The notes under the pieces were generated by a model that was given only the letters and a program-made list of their open reading frames with translations, had not been told where the DNA came from and made no database searches. 64,000 bases of DNA, from NCBI GenBank assembly GCA_029641185.1, contig JAPWGK010000019.1, forward strand, positions 62,001 to 126,000, in the 5' to 3' direction. This document shows positions 33,639-47,600 of the stretch, piece by piece (the first letter of the stretch is position 1; each line of letters begins with the position of its first letter). The stretch comes from Pseudofabraea citricarpa. Taxonomy: Eukaryota; Ascomycota; Leotiomycetes; Helotiales; Dermateaceae. The translations under genes were made by a program, and so were the position numbers.

Positions 33639-35028
33639 TTCCTAATCTGGATGCTGCAAGGACTAAATAAGTTTAGCCAGGTACCAACGAACAATCTCAT
33701 TTTGATCCGAAGCTGTGATCACCCCTTTTTTCTTCCTCTTTCTTCACTTTCTTCCTCCGTGCGATATGCTTATCTTTCTCCAGTGCTGATCTCCTTGGTC
33801 GCTTCGCTTCTTCTTTCTCTCCACATTTATCAGCTGCCGGTTCACCAAACTATTGAAAAAGCGTTGCAGAAATTTCCTAGGCCTCACATTTTTGTAGCCT
33901 TTTAGGTCATCTGAAATTCACGACCGGAGATGTGTGAAATCCGGACAATTCTGTTGCCACCGAGCTGGGCACTCTAAACCTCATGAGATGCAACTTCTTC
34001 GCCGATGACTTCACTTCAACTTCTCGCTTCCGATGCCTCTGCTTGCTGCAGCGCTCGTATACAAACTGCCGGCCACCAGCCACCGCTGAGACGGCATAGT
34101 CACAAAGACTCGCGCATGTCCACATTCTTTCTAAAGCGTCTTCCCGTCCTTACACAAACCAAGCTTTGTACTTAGTCACCTGCATGGCAAACAGCCCCCG
34201 AAGGAAAGTAAATCCGAGGTTCACGATGGCTTCAGCTGAATTTTTGACGCTATCTTATAAAAGGTTGGACACAGACGTGCGAGGAGAGCCCAAAGCTCGT
34301 TTATTCATTGTTTATACGAGTGATTCCCCAGGTTAGCTCAGACGTCAAGGTTATTTTTGGATATTGTAAACATACTCTTGCTGTGATCCCATCTGTGCCC
34401 AACCAGGCCAATCCACAAAGCTCACATCCATTTGAACCTACACTCGTTCACGAACCCATGTGTGCCTTCAAGTTGCCAAGCCCTTCCAGACCGCCCACAT
34501 ATCCTAAATGCTAGAAGTGAGGTACGAGACGCAACAAAAGGAGCCAACAGCCCGGCAAACCTCACTATACCATGGCGAGCAATCATCACTCATTCTCAAA
34601 CACGCTCTAGAAAAGCAGGTCGACTTAGCTTTCAAGCTAGAAGCGGAACCGAAAGCCATCTTCCAAAAGTCTGGACATCCGATGTTCCGAGACTGACCCA
34701 GTGCTAGCAGTTCATCGGGTCTCCCAGCGAGCTGGCAAGGGAGCTAGCACTTGGTACTGTAATTGCTATGATGTACCTTACCCAGTCATAGTGTAGTATG
34801 AGCTACTTGTGTTCTGCTTAATGAACTGTTACACATCTGCACTCAATAAACTGATCGTCATACCTTCCGCTCACAAAAAATGCATCTCACTAGTAGATGC
34901 GAACAAGGACAACTTTTGACAATTCCATTTTCTTCCGTGCTTATTCACTTAGCAAGTAAAGCTAGCTAAAGAACGCCTTCATACTAATTACAAGAAAAAC
35001 ACCAAATCCACTCTATACCGTGTCCCAC
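33639..35028. other. Intergenic
   Basis: About 1.4 kb. Short frames only (91 codons or less, non-homologous, mutually overlapping). Ends at the 3' end of eIF3a. Confidence 0.5.
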
Positions 35029-38000
35029 TTACTGCTTATTTCGCAAATGTGGGGGAACATATCCACCCTTGGCACCAGCAGGCTTGAGAGCTGGAGTAGG
35101 CGCCGCTGGCTCTTCGGTGCGGCGAGGGGCACGTTCAGCGGGAGGGGTAGGAGCAGGAGCAGAGGCAGAGCTCTCTCCGCCAGTCTTAGCAGCCTCACGC
35201 TCTCTCCAGGTTGGTTTAGCACCGGCGAGGGCGAGTACTGGACGACCGGTAGCCGCAGGGCGATCTCTTGAATCTGTTCGCTCCATCGCTGGAGCTCTAG
35301 ACGCAGGCGGCTCATAGGATCTTGGGACAGGCTCGGTTCGTGCAGCTGGAACTCCACCTTGCTCGGCTTTGAGCTTCTCCTTCTCTCTCCAGCCCATCTT
35401 GGCACCGGCCAGCGGCAGAGGGGGACGTCTATCGTTGCTGTCACTACGCTCCATAGGAGCTCCCCTGATTGGTGCTGCCCGCCCAGCCTCCTTCTCCTTT
35501 CTTCTTCGCTCAGCTGCCTCCTCTGCTCTTCGCTCTTGCAAGGCTGCCATCTCCAATGCCTCTTGGCGTTCTCTCTCGCGAACAGCCTTGAGTTCCTGGA
35601 ACTCGGCACGCTTCTTCTCATCTCTGGCAGCCTTCTCCTCGGCCTCCTTTGCTGCTCGCTCCTCTTCTTCTCGGAGTATTCTCTCTTGTTCTTCACGTTC
35701 ACGCTTATCGCGGGCTTTGCGCTCCTTGAACTCCTTGACACGTGTTGCTTTTGCCTTCTCAAACTCTCTTTCAGCATCACGGCGACGTTTCTCAAACTCG
35801 TCATGTCTGCGCTCAACAACTGATTCGCGGAAGCTCTCGTAGTGTGGCATCAATCGGCTCAATCTGTTCTTGAGTTCGACATTCTCCTTGTGCTTCGCCT
35901 CGGCATCCTTCAGTGTCTGTGCCTTTGTCTTCTCAAATGCGCTCAAATCACGCTCGCGTTGTGCTGCGTAATCCTCGGGCAACTTCTTGGCTTCCTCCTT
36001 TCTGAAAGCTCGCTCAAGATGGTCAATACGCTTGCCAGTGATTCTCAATTTCTCATTGACATCCCTCTTCTCACGTTCCAATTGAGCCAATTTCATAGCA
36101 CGGAGAATGTTGCCATCGACGTTGTCCAAATTCTCCATATCAATGTCCAAAGCCTTAGTACCGATCTTGAGGTCGGCAATCTGTTTCTTGAGTTCTTCCT
36201 TGCGAACACGGTCCAACTCGGCCTTCATGCGCTTCTCCTCACGATCTTTCTGTTCTTGTGCAAGCCGTTTATCTTCAGCCTCTTGAAGTTGTGCTGCTCG
36301 AATACGTTTTCGGGTGGCGTCTTCCTTCTCCTTGCGCGCTTGGATATCAGCAGCCTCTTCCTTACGCTTCTGAATGACATCCTTGCGAGCGAGTGTCTCA
36401 CGGTGTTCCTGCTCAGCACCAGCTCTAGCTCGAGTATATGCTTCATCTCGAGCACGGATTCGTGCCTCGTTGAACGACGGATCTATGTACTGACATGTAA
36501 TAAAGAGCGATTTAGAAAGACGTGTGAGTTGGGTTCGGACAATTTCAGATGGGGTATTTTGAAGACGCTGGACTGAGCCGACCTCAGTCTCGGCTGAGCC
36601 TGCGCTAGAGCCGCCATGAGCAGCCTTTGCAGAAGAGAAGACGTCAGTATCAAAGCTCAGTACACCAGTAGCATGGTCCATTCTAATAGCAAGATCTCCT
36701 TTTTTGTTACCATTCATGATGAATTTCTCAACAGTATCGTGAGTAACTTGGAATGGCTCTGGGAACTTGGCAAGGTTCTCGACAAAGCTGAGATCAACAG
36801 TCTCATAAACTTGAGATAGCTGTTGGAAGAGTCTAGTGAGAATGACCTGTTGCAGTGGTTGAATATACTTCTCCATCTCAGCATCAGCTCCAATCTGTGC
36901 AAGAATTGGGGAGATCTTCTGACAGATAGAAAGGGGATGGAAATCGACCTCGAGAATGTTATAAAGTTCTCGGATCTCTGGTCTAGCGCGCTTGAGAAGA
37001 CCCTTGCTCATAGCATCTTTGAAAAGGATTGCACGAGTTGGAGCCTGGGCCATTCCAAGGAGCTGTGTAAGACGGGAGTTCTTGTTCTTCTTGGCCTCGT
37101 CAACATCAACGAGAGCTCCGCGAGATCTCGATGTGCTAATGACGGGAATGGCTAATGCGGAGAGAAGAACAAATGAAGCAGCCTTGGAGAGGTCAGCCTC
37201 GGAAGTCGCTGGGTTATCAGACTTCTTGCTCTGGCCAGACGCAACCATAGCAGCGGATTGGCGGAGAAGGTTGTAAAGACGTGCCCATCCAGCAGCATGG
37301 AACAGATAATTTTCGCCAACGAGGAAGATACGGGTCAACTTCTCATAGTAGTTGGCCATCATAACGTTCTTTGGTGGGCGCTTGCTCAGGTTGAGTAAAG
37401 TGTGCACATCCTCAACACTTCTGAAAGCCTCCTGCCAGAGCTCAAGCTCGACTGCAACATTCAATTGTTGAAAACGGGTCTCAAGATGACGTTGAAGGGT
37501 ATCCGGGTCGTTGAGGTTAATAGCATGCATCTGTGCCGAGTATTTTGCAGCAGTCTGCACATGGTTTCTGAGCAGCTCACAGAGTCTGCGGAACTCGGTC
37601 TTTCGGGTGTATTTCTGGCAGAACTCGAATGCCTGCATAGCAGTGCTCTGGTACATAATCTCCAGGCGTGCATTGTTTCTGAGGATGTCGAGAACAGTGC
37701 GGTATGTCTCCCAAAGGAATTTGAGCCATGGTGTCACAATGGCACGATCTGTGCGATCTCGGGATTGTTCACCGGAGACGGTCGAGAGAAGGATAGATTC
37801 AGGTGTCTCGCTGGCTTCGAGATCGTCGACACTGCTGGTGGCTGCGGTGGTCTCGAGGGTTGACTGAACCTCATCTGCCTTTGCTTGGGCGGTCTTGACC
37901 TTCTCCTCTGCTAGTTCGATAAACTTCTTGAGGACCAACTGTATGACACTTGTTAGCCTGAACTCATACAGACCTCGCGTGCATTAGATCGTACCTCGAT

Positions 38001-38261
38001 AGTGCCAACATTCGTGTTCTGACTAATATTCTTGTACTGGTATAAGGCATCCTTTGCCAATTTGCCCTTCTTCTGCTCGACGGACTGCTCGACCAAAAGG
38101 AGCATAACCGGCTCCAGCGACGCAATGGGGACATTTCGAGATCTCTTGGAGGTGATGTTCTCGTGGAGTAAACTGAGGGCGGCTTGTGACTGGCCCACGC
38201 CCATGAGCTCATGAGCGCGTTTCAGCACATTTTCGGGCTTTTGCTGCGGCGGCGGCGGCAT
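35029..38261 (-). CDS. TIF32: Eukaryotic translation initiation factor 3 subunit A (eIF3a)
   Basis: Two exons: 38261-37995 (starts [16 protein letters not shown]) and 37938-35029; the intron is 56 nt (GTACGA...TACAG); 1058 residues. eIF3a is the largest scaffold subunit of eIF3 and binds the 40S ribosome and other eIF3 subunits in the cytosol. The N-terminal two thirds is the helical TPR-like/PCI region ([15 protein letters not shown], then [29 protein letters not shown] and the winged-helix part [24 protein letters not shown]). The C-terminal third is a very long charged coiled coil rich in Lys/Glu/Arg (about 560-900). It ends in RPLP/GAK-type repeats ([20 protein letters not shown]) and the basic tail [10 protein letters not shown]. 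The gene is head-to-head with the G-gamma gene. Long frames in the opposite direction are shadows of the charged coiled coil. Confidence 0.97.
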
Positions 38262-38976
38262 GCTGGGCAAGATCCTGATCTCGTTGATGCGATGGGGATC
38301 AGATCGTGCGTGCGATGTCAAAGGCTTGGGCGACGTCGACGACGGCGATGATGATCGTGAAATTTGTGTGTAGTGGGAAGTCGGTTAGAGTCACGCGCGC
38401 TAGGCCTAATCGGTCGCTGCGAGGCTGAGAGACAGAGAATGAAGCCAGCGTGCAAGCTTTCACAGAGGCCAAGTAAGTGTGCGGGAGAGAATCGTCTGGC
38501 GCAGGTCTATGCGCGCATGAATGCTTCAATCTCAAGTCATCACATTTGTGAAAATTGTTCTCCAATGTCACATTCGCTCTGTTTTGGGCAGTCTCGACCC
38601 ATGTAACTATTGCCCGCGCTGCTGGCTAGCCGAAAGCAGACGATCCGCGACTTTGCTCCTGGGGGACCACCAAGCAATCTCCTTTCAGCGACAGACACCA
38701 CAACTTCAACCTCTACCACCCATTCGTTCCTTACACCTCTCCCGAAGTCGTCGTCGCAGGTCCTCAATTCCATTCTCAGCCTCTTCTTTCAATCTCAATC
38801 ACCAGTACGCGCCCCCCACGACCTCCATCTACTCCCCCATTGTCAACCTGCGGCACGATCGAGGTGAACTGACCGAGCTGCTGCAGCTGATTAGGAGTCC
38901 GACCCGCTTTCCCAGACCAACCACACGACGACCACGTTTGCTCACGACCGACACGACTGACAATAATAATATCAAC
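38262..38976. promoter_or_regulatory. Divergent promoter region between eIF3a and G-gamma
   Basis: 715 bases between two start codons facing away from each other. The half next to the G-gamma gene is C/T-rich (for example CTTCAACCTCTACCACCC near 38705), as usual for fungal 5' leaders. No specific element identified. Confidence 0.5.
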
Positions 38977-39320
38977 ATGCCTTCATACGCCTCCCGCGAT
39001 GTTGGAGATCCATCCCAGATCAAGAAGAACAAGCAATCGATGGCCGATCTCAAGCTCCGCCGCCTCACAGAATTGAACAACCGCCTGCGAGAGGATCTGG
39101 ACCGCGAAAGAATCCCCGTCTCGCAAGCATCCAAGAGGTAGGGAGCCATTGACACCCGCGATGCAGTGGGATTTGACATCTAACGCGCGCGCTCGATAGT
39201 ATCATCTCGTACACAAACAGCACCAAGGACTTCATGGTCCCGTCAGTCTGGGGATCGGTCGACAAGAAGGATGATCCATATGCGCCGCAGCAGACCGGAG
39301 GGTGCTGTATCGTCATGTAA
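38977..39320 (+). CDS. gng-1: Heterotrimeric G-protein gamma subunit
   Basis: Two exons, 38977-39137 and 39200-39320, 282 nt, 93 residues, intron GTAGGG...GATAG (62 nt). The family partners G-beta at the plasma membrane in pheromone, nutrient and development signalling. Features: a GGL-type helix (KLRRLTELNNRLREDLDRERI), the well-conserved segment SYTNSTKDFMVPSVWGSVDKK and the C-terminal CaaX box CCIVM, with the upstream Cys for a second lipid. Length is standard. The preceding open frame from 38521 is 5' leader, not coding. Confidence 0.97.
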
Positions 39321-40044
39321 TGCGAGAGAGGATGAGGGGAGAAGGGCGTTATACAGGCGTACGACGGTTTTCTATTTTGCTTTTCATTTCACGGCAGCCA
39401 GCACGCACGCATGCACGCAAGAATCCAGCCACACGACCACCCACGGCGAATTTACCTCTCCGTTCAGCGAATTGTAGCATTTCGGAAACACAGCAAAGGG
39501 AGGATTTCGTCTTTTTATTTTCATTTCATTACAAAGAGCGAGACAGAAGCAGGGCTCAAGAGTTTGGCGGGGGAGAGCGAGGGTGTCAAAAACTATCATG
39601 TAATATTGGGGTTCGAGCTGGCCACATGTTTGCAACTCTGCTCGAGCAGCGAGAGGGCAATTCGTGGCTGGCTTAGAGACTACCCAAAACAAAACTTCTT
39701 TTATGTACAAAGCCTTTCGGGTGTCGGTAATTGGAATTATAGCTGTATGGAATGTATTGTGTGTCAGAAAAGAAGACGATTTGACGCTCGCTTTCCGACG
39801 AGTCGATGCTTGTGTGTGTGCATCTCGCTATACGTAACTCGGGCTTATCATCATGCCTTGAGGTACTTCTCGTAGCTAAGTATTTTGAGGGCGTTACAGG
39901 ATGTGTGGATTGATTGATCACCAAGCAACAAATGCCAGCTAGGATGCCTTAGCTACCGTAGCGAACTCACGAACCTACACAAGTCAAGTGATTTCGAAGG
40001 TTATCCATCATCAAGACCAGACTTACAACTTTCCAATTCCAACC
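39321..40044. other. Intergenic
   Basis: 3' flank of G-gamma and 5' flank of the Rdx-family gene, about 720 bases. No gene. Confidence 0.5.
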
Positions 40045-41585
40045 ATGTCGTCTTCTCAAGCACCAAGCAACGCAGCCAAAGCCGGGGCCGAAGTCAACGC
40101 AGTAGGAGAATCCATCATTCTGCCACGGGTGACCATCCAGTTCTGCACGCAGTGCAAATGGATGCTCCGAGCAGCCTATGTACGTTACGCCGTCCGCACC
40201 CATCACTCATCCCCCATCTTCTATTTATCTCCTCCTCTCTCTCCGTTCTCTCCTCCTTATCTGCTATCTATCTTTATTGCTTTTTGGAGGGGAGAGACGC
40301 CGGGTCTGGCCGTTTTAAGGTTGCGAGATTCATGCGCGCAGTTTCAATGCCAGGCCTGAGCTTGGAGGATGAGTGCGTACGGTGCAGAATGTGGCACGTG
40401 ATGGCATCCAGGGAAACATCATGAACGGTAATGCGGGGGAGAGGGGAGAGCTTCTTTTTTGGGGGGAGGCTTTTCCTTCTTCCCTGTGGAGGGGTACGTA
40501 CAGCAGAGATGAGTTCGGATTTTGCTTTGGGGGCTCAAGTGAGAACCTGAAGTGTTCTTGCTTTCTGTTAGCTGGGGAAGATGGAAGATGGGGGCGAAGA
40601 AGGCAGTACACCTTCACCCCCTCCATGAAGCTATTCACAACCTGATATTCATTGATCCTTCACTGTTATGTACCCTTCTTTTCTCTGAAGTCAAAGAAAG
40701 AAGCCTAAAGAGCACAACCCGTTTCAAGAGCTAGAAGAAAACCGCAAACATATCTCCCATTCCTCTTATATCCCTATAGAAGCCATCACTTACTTGCAAA
40801 CCTCTCGCACCCAAAAACAGTACGCACAAGAGCTCCTCTCCACCTTCTCCACCTCGCTGGGTGAAGTCTCGCTGCAGCCCAGCACGAGCGGGACCTTCAT
40901 CGTGCAGCTGTACTACCTGTCGCCGACGGCCTCGGCAGGCACAGCGCCCTCGAAGCATCTGATCTGGGATCGCAAAGCGCAGAATGGCTTCCCAGGTACC
41001 TAACCTATGCTTTCCCCATGCTCTGATATCCTGACTGACCGACGCGCCCTCGGGCGAGATACAGAGACGAAAGAGCTCAAGCGCCTGATCCGAGATGTCA
41101 TCCAACCAGACCGAGATCTCGGCCACGTCGATAGGCATTCCAAGCCCAAGACAAATGCCAGCCCGGATTCCACAGAGCAGAGCAGCGCCAATGTCGACGG
41201 CGACATCAAGAGAGAGACCCGGGCCGTCAATGAATATGGTTACCAGCCCAAGAATACAGCCGCCAAAGACAATGCTCAAGGCCAGGATGAGAAATCTAAA
41301 GACACCAGCAGCAGCACCTACCAGAATCCAGAGCTCGATCAGCAAACTGATAAGAAGTCTCTCTTCGAGACCGAGACCGTTATGTCCGGCGTCCCGATCC
41401 CCAAGGCTGTCAGTCGTTTGCAGGAGAGTGGCGATCAGAACCAGAATCAGGGAGAAGGCTCAGAACAAGGCCAAGGAGGGCAGAGAAAACCACCCATGGA
41501 GGCTGACGATAAAGTCGAGTTCATAGGGGCAGAAGGGAACGTAGGTGGTGCTTGTAAGCCGGGAGATGATTGCTGGGAGGGCTGA
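40045..41585 (+). CDS. SelW/Rdx-family protein with thioredoxin-like CxxC motif and long disordered tail
   Basis: Three exons: 40045-40179, 40821-40995 and 41065-41585, 831 nt, 276 residues. The first intron is 641 nt, very long for this genome; the second is 69 nt. The Rdx (SelT/SelW/SelH) fold is a small redox module. Here the active motif FCTQC (about residues 33-37) has Cys where animal proteins have selenocysteine. The strand-helix order follows: CTQCKWMLRAAY, then YAQELLSTFSTSLGEVSLQ, the ligand-face strand TFIVQLYY, HLIWDRKAQNGFPE and the C-terminal helix TKELKRLIRDVIQPDRDLGH. The last half (about 125-276) is a low-complexity hydrophilic tail, not part of the family fold. It ends CKPGDDCWEG. 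Confidence 0.9.
40180..40820 (+). other. Long first intron of the Rdx-family gene
   Basis: 641 nt from GTACGT to AAACAG. It is more than ten times the typical intron length of this window. Frames inside are short and unrelated to known proteins. An alternative transcription start inside it cannot be excluded. Confidence 0.7.
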
Positions 41586-42281
41586 CAAGAGGAATCAAAT
41601 CGAATCAACTCAGATATGAAAGAAAGAAATCTTGCACATAGGAAACTAATTTCATTTCAACTCAACACTTGCATCCTCCAAAGACAAAGAGGTCATTTCA
41701 TAATCCCGGAGCACAACAACCAGAAGACTGCTCTACTAGCCCCCTTTCTCCCACACTTACACAATCATTCCAAGAGCCAGCACAGCGAAGCACGCCAAGT
41801 TCGAGCTACACACAGACAAAGAGGTACATTATCAAGTTATCGAATCGCGAGACGCATAAAGACGGAACCAAACCCCCCAGCAAAGTAAGTTTTCATATAC
41901 ACACAAAAAGAATCCCACCCCTTCCTGACCAATTATACACCAAACCCAGCTTTTTGGCCGTATTGAGATCGTGTCGTAGCTATGGTCATGGATCCGTTCG
42001 TCATAAGAGTGTCGGTTTCGAAAAAGGAATCATGTGTACAGTCGATTTACCCTGTCGAGAACTAAGGTGGCGCCTTTAAGCTGATCGCGCAAATAGGTAT
42101 GTTTGTTGGGTGGTTTCGAGTTTTGGAGATGTTGCAAAGAGTCGATTGAGAGGTAGGAGGAGGTGAGAAGGAGGGGTAGAGCGCGTTGGCGATAACTTTG
42201 GGCGGTGGTGTACTCGAAAATTATCGCATTTATCTGCGGCCGAACCTGCTAACACATGGAAGTTGGAAATTGTTCACAAAG
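41586..42281. other. Intergenic (convergent 3' ends)
   Basis: About 700 bases between the Rdx gene and the 3' end of PP1. Contains no supported gene. Confidence 0.5.
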
Positions 42282-43461
<1,180 letters not shown>

Positions 43462-44254
43462 TGCTTCTGTCCTCTCGTGGGAAGAAGGGACGGGGGTGTG
43501 TTTGTGTTCTCCGCAATATCAGTCCGGCGGGGTCTCAACGGCTCCTTGGATCGAATACGCTGTTAGGAGGACTGTGATTCACTTCTCGATCTGACGCGCC
43601 GGGAATGTTAGCCAGGTGATGTTCTGGCTGCGGGAGCAAGTGCAAATTCTTGATCGCGTTGGGGGGTTTTTTCGGTGGCGCGGCGTGCGGGCTGCAGAAC
43701 TTACAATGAAGTGATATCGGCCTCAAGAAAGATTTCTACCGCAAGCTGCTTGGGGCTATGCCTTTCTGACGGTTGCTGGCGTGTGTAGACGTCGCAGGAA
43801 GTGGTGAAGACGCAAAGTTCACCGCTGGGGCCACAGGTGAAATGGGGGGTGGTGGGTGGTGGTTCGAGTTGAGTGGTGCAGCTGATGGTAGACGCAGTGT
43901 TAATGATCCGCAGAAATGCAGGATATGACGATAGGAGCCCGTTTGTGAATGGTGATGGGGATCTTTTGGTGGTTGACTCGATATTTCGAGGTTGCCGGTG
44001 AAAACGGATCCTGTCTTTCCACAAGCGCGCTAAGTTTAAGGTATCGCTTTTGTCAAGGAGCCAGCGGCCACAACACGAATACGCTTGCCTAGGGAGGAAT
44101 TCTTGATTCAGCGTCGTCGTCAGATGCCTTCTACTCAGTATACTTCAGCAGATGGAGATGACTTGGGAGAGAGAGGGAGAGAGAGGCAGATAATTCCGTG
44201 GGCGTTTGTTGAGACGTGTGGGTGGAAGGGGCCAGTTTTGGATTTGGCTTTGGG

Positions 44255-44282
44255 AGGTGGTGGTGGTGGTGGTGGTGGTGGT
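44255..44282. repeat. (GGT)n microsatellite
   Basis: Nine tandem GGT units followed by GC-rich sequence. Confidence 0.85.
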
Positions 44283-44540
44283 GCAGCGCGGGCAGTGAGA
44301 GGGAGTGCGTGGGTGCGTACGGTTAGTTAGGTAGGTAAATAGGGTGTGTTGCTCGGTGCAGCAGGACAGCGACAGCAGCAGTGGTATGGTTATGTGGTTA
44401 TGTGCTCTGGAATGCCAACGGTGATTAAGCTGGGGGGAACAAGAATGCCAATGTCACTTGAGTTTTGAAAGTGTGAATAATCTGGGGATGGTCAAGGGCG
44501 TGGGCGTGGGCGTGGGCGTTGGTGTTACGTCGATGGAGCA

Positions 44541-44624
44541 CTGTAGGCTATAGGCTGTGGGCTGCGGGCTCTAGGCTGTTGGCTATAAGCTGTAAGCTGT
44601 AAGCTCTGAGCTCTAAGCTCTACA
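44541..44624. repeat. Heptamer minisatellite, 12 degenerate units
   Basis: Twelve consecutive 7-base units of form CTNNNRG (CTGTAGG, CTATAGG, CTGTGGG, CTGCGGG, CTCTAGG, CTGTTGG, CTATAAG, CTGTAAG, CTGTAAG, CTCTGAG, CTCTAAG, CTCTACA) with perfect 7-base spacing. It is immediately preceded, about 20-40 bases upstream, by a GGGCGT hexamer run (about 44495-44520). Confidence 0.85.
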
Positions 44625-47600
44625 GTACAGTACAGGTTGCTGCCTTCTGGAAATACTGATCGATCAGGCTGTCTGTCGGGCTTAGGCCCCGAGACCCCCA
44701 AGAACCCCCCCAAGAACCCCCCAATCCCTTCCCCTTCCAGGCCTGCCAGGATTTTGGAAACAAGCGCCCACACTGAAAAGCAGCAAGGCGATCCTCCCTA
44801 TTTACCACCACAGCCTTACAACATCTACCACTTCTCACGCCGCTGCTTTTCCCCCACGACCCCTCTCCTCTCTCCTCTCCCCTCTCCCCCTCCCCTCTCA
44901 TAAACCCCCCCCCCTGAGTCCATCATTGGCTTTGGCGCTTATGTAGCCTCTCTGCAAGTCTCGCTGACCGGTGATAAGTCTGGCTAGCTGCAAAGCCTCT
45001 GACGCCCGCTTTCCCACTTTACCATACATATGCCTCCACTACGACTCTCCACTCGTACACGACAGCTTGCGTGAGATCTTGCATTCTAGGCGGTGCTCTG
45101 CTGCGAGGAAGGAAAAGTCCAACGAGAGCGAGGCACGATGACCAAGAGGATACAGTCGACACCATCCATCCCCATCCATCACGCTCGCCGCCTTCTAGAC
45201 GCCGACTTGCATAGTCTCGGGAATATTTCCTCTCGGCCTCCAAAGGAATAGATCAGGATGAAAGCGGCTGGGCGTCGAGTCTGCCCAAACCATAATTCAT
45301 GTTTTCATCGATGCAGATAAACACGTCGCTTCTTTCAAGTAAAGCTGCAGAGCTAGAGGAAGCAGGATTCCCTTTTCGACCTGGTTATCTGGCTTGAGGT
45401 CCTCGAAAGCATCCGCCCATTTTATCTCGCTGACTAGATCCAAGTGGGTCTTGATCGCAGCAGAGTCGGTACCCATCAGATCTATACCTGTGGGATAATC
45501 TTCTCATCTCCAAAACAAAAGCCGATTACTAAATTGTGCTCACTGATCGAGATTTCGTGTCTGATCACGCAGCTGTTACAAGTGATCTTTTCTTTGTTGG
45601 GAGATGCAAGCGAGGCACAACAATTGCCTCCAGCTTCTCGAATCGGCAATTAAATCGTCAAGTGATAGGAAAGTTTTTAAGCTTTGTTGTCAAGCTTATG
45701 TATCTCGACTCTCATATCCTCAAGTCTTTGGCACGGATCCTAGTTTCATCTCGTCATACCGTACAGAAAGAGAGAGAAAAAGCAAGGCTTCAATTGACGT
45801 GTTCGTGGAGACTGCTCGCCTAGTCCAGGATCCCTTGTTTTTATTTTGATTTCTCCCGGCATGAACAGCCTGAGCAATTTTTCTTGGGTGTTGATAATTT
45901 ACTCAAGAAAAATTGTCTCAGCACTGACAGATACATGGACATGGTTCAACGATGCGACTTCTGCGTGGGGAAGCCAATCATCACATCGCTATCCTCTTGA
46001 TTCGACCTTTCGAACTCTGTAAAGGATCATGTCACAGATGTTATTGACCCGAGGAGGGGTACACGCAATTCCGGCATTTGTGCTAAACGCCATGTCTTCG
46101 ATAACGAAACATTTGTGCTTCGACCACTTCCATCACCATTACATTCATCGAAGAAAAGTCGAGTCCAGAATGGAGTCACAAGATCCTTTAGCTTTTCTGC
46201 CGACATCAAAGTATAGCAAACTTACAACAATGGGGTCTTAATATTCAGTCGACCTGAGTTACATAAAACACCCAACTTCTTTGTCGATATAAGATTATAC
46301 AAAATTTATAGCATTGTAGTCTCAATATTCAGTTTGGAATCGAGCAACCTAGCCACATATTCTTTCAATATTATAAGTAAACGGCAATGAATGGCAAGTA
46401 CAATAGCAACGCTAACAAAATCACACCTGGCAATAGGATACAAAAACCCCTCCAAAAAAGCAAAACCCAGCAGAAAGGCGAATCAAGAAAACCTCATACC
46501 CCAAGCTCAAAGCAGGGTTCTCTCACCTTTATATACTCTAAATACACTTGAGCTCTGCAACAGGTGCTTCTACCAGCTTTGTATATCCTCGTAGCAAGGG
46601 CGGGCAAAACATATCATGAAGAAGCTCATTCGATTTAGTAGATATTAACTGCTAAGAATGATAGGCTCAAACCAAAGCTTAGGTATACAATGACGGGAGA
46701 ACAGACTATTAAAAATGGTTGTTTGTAAAAAAAAAAAAATTCACCAAGTATCCTATCCGATTCGGTGAACATAAACCGTCAGAAGCGACAGGCTTCTACG
46801 AAGGACATTTTCATATTTTCATGCAAGAATAGGGAGTAAAGCGTTATCTGCACCGCTGGATATAGACTGATGGACGATGGTATCTTTCGTTCTTGGTATA
46901 CGCCCCTCGTGTCCAAGGAAGGGGTTTTTCAATTGGTCTTGAGGGACACGAACATCGAATGTTTGGATCGCGAGAATTCGGGAACGCTTAACTTCCTTGC
47001 CAGCCCAGAGCCATATGAAAATCATCTATAGCATATGGTCCATATGGTTTTAGCCCTCTTATCCAATGCCCTGTTGGAGCATATATAAAGAGGCGACGCA
47101 AACATGAACAGGTTTTTGATGCAGCGCTAGTCTTGACATCGCTACCCACACGGTACGTTGCCCTCGCCTGAGAGGTTCTTCGCCGCGTAGCAGATGAGTT
47201 CGAATTCTAGAGGAAGGAGAGCAATCTCGACACAGACGCAGATTCGGGTTCAAGCCCGCTGGCTTGCGAGAGTACTGGCAACGAAAAATCAACTGACAAT
47301 AAGAATTCCTTGCACGGTCTATCCACTTTACCCAAGCTATTATTTTAACCCTCACGCCTTCCCTCCCGCATGCTCAACCTCATATCTGGCTGTGTTTCTC
47401 ATGCTCATATTCTGGGTTGGGCTTATAATCGCTCGAAGGACTCGGCGCCGGTGTTGAGGAGTTACAGATAACCGTTGCTCAACTTACCTGCTCTTTCTGT
47501 GGGGAGATGGTGCGTTATATGGAAAGCTGAGGCCGGTTATTCTTAGATCTGCATAACTTGTAAGTTGCAATTCTGATTCAAGTATAGAAGGCAACCTCTC

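Noticed and set aside
35359..36576. Several 150-244 codon frames opposite eIF3a
   Set aside because: Shadows of the charged coiled-coil codons of eIF3a. They have no start context or family resemblance and overlap each other.
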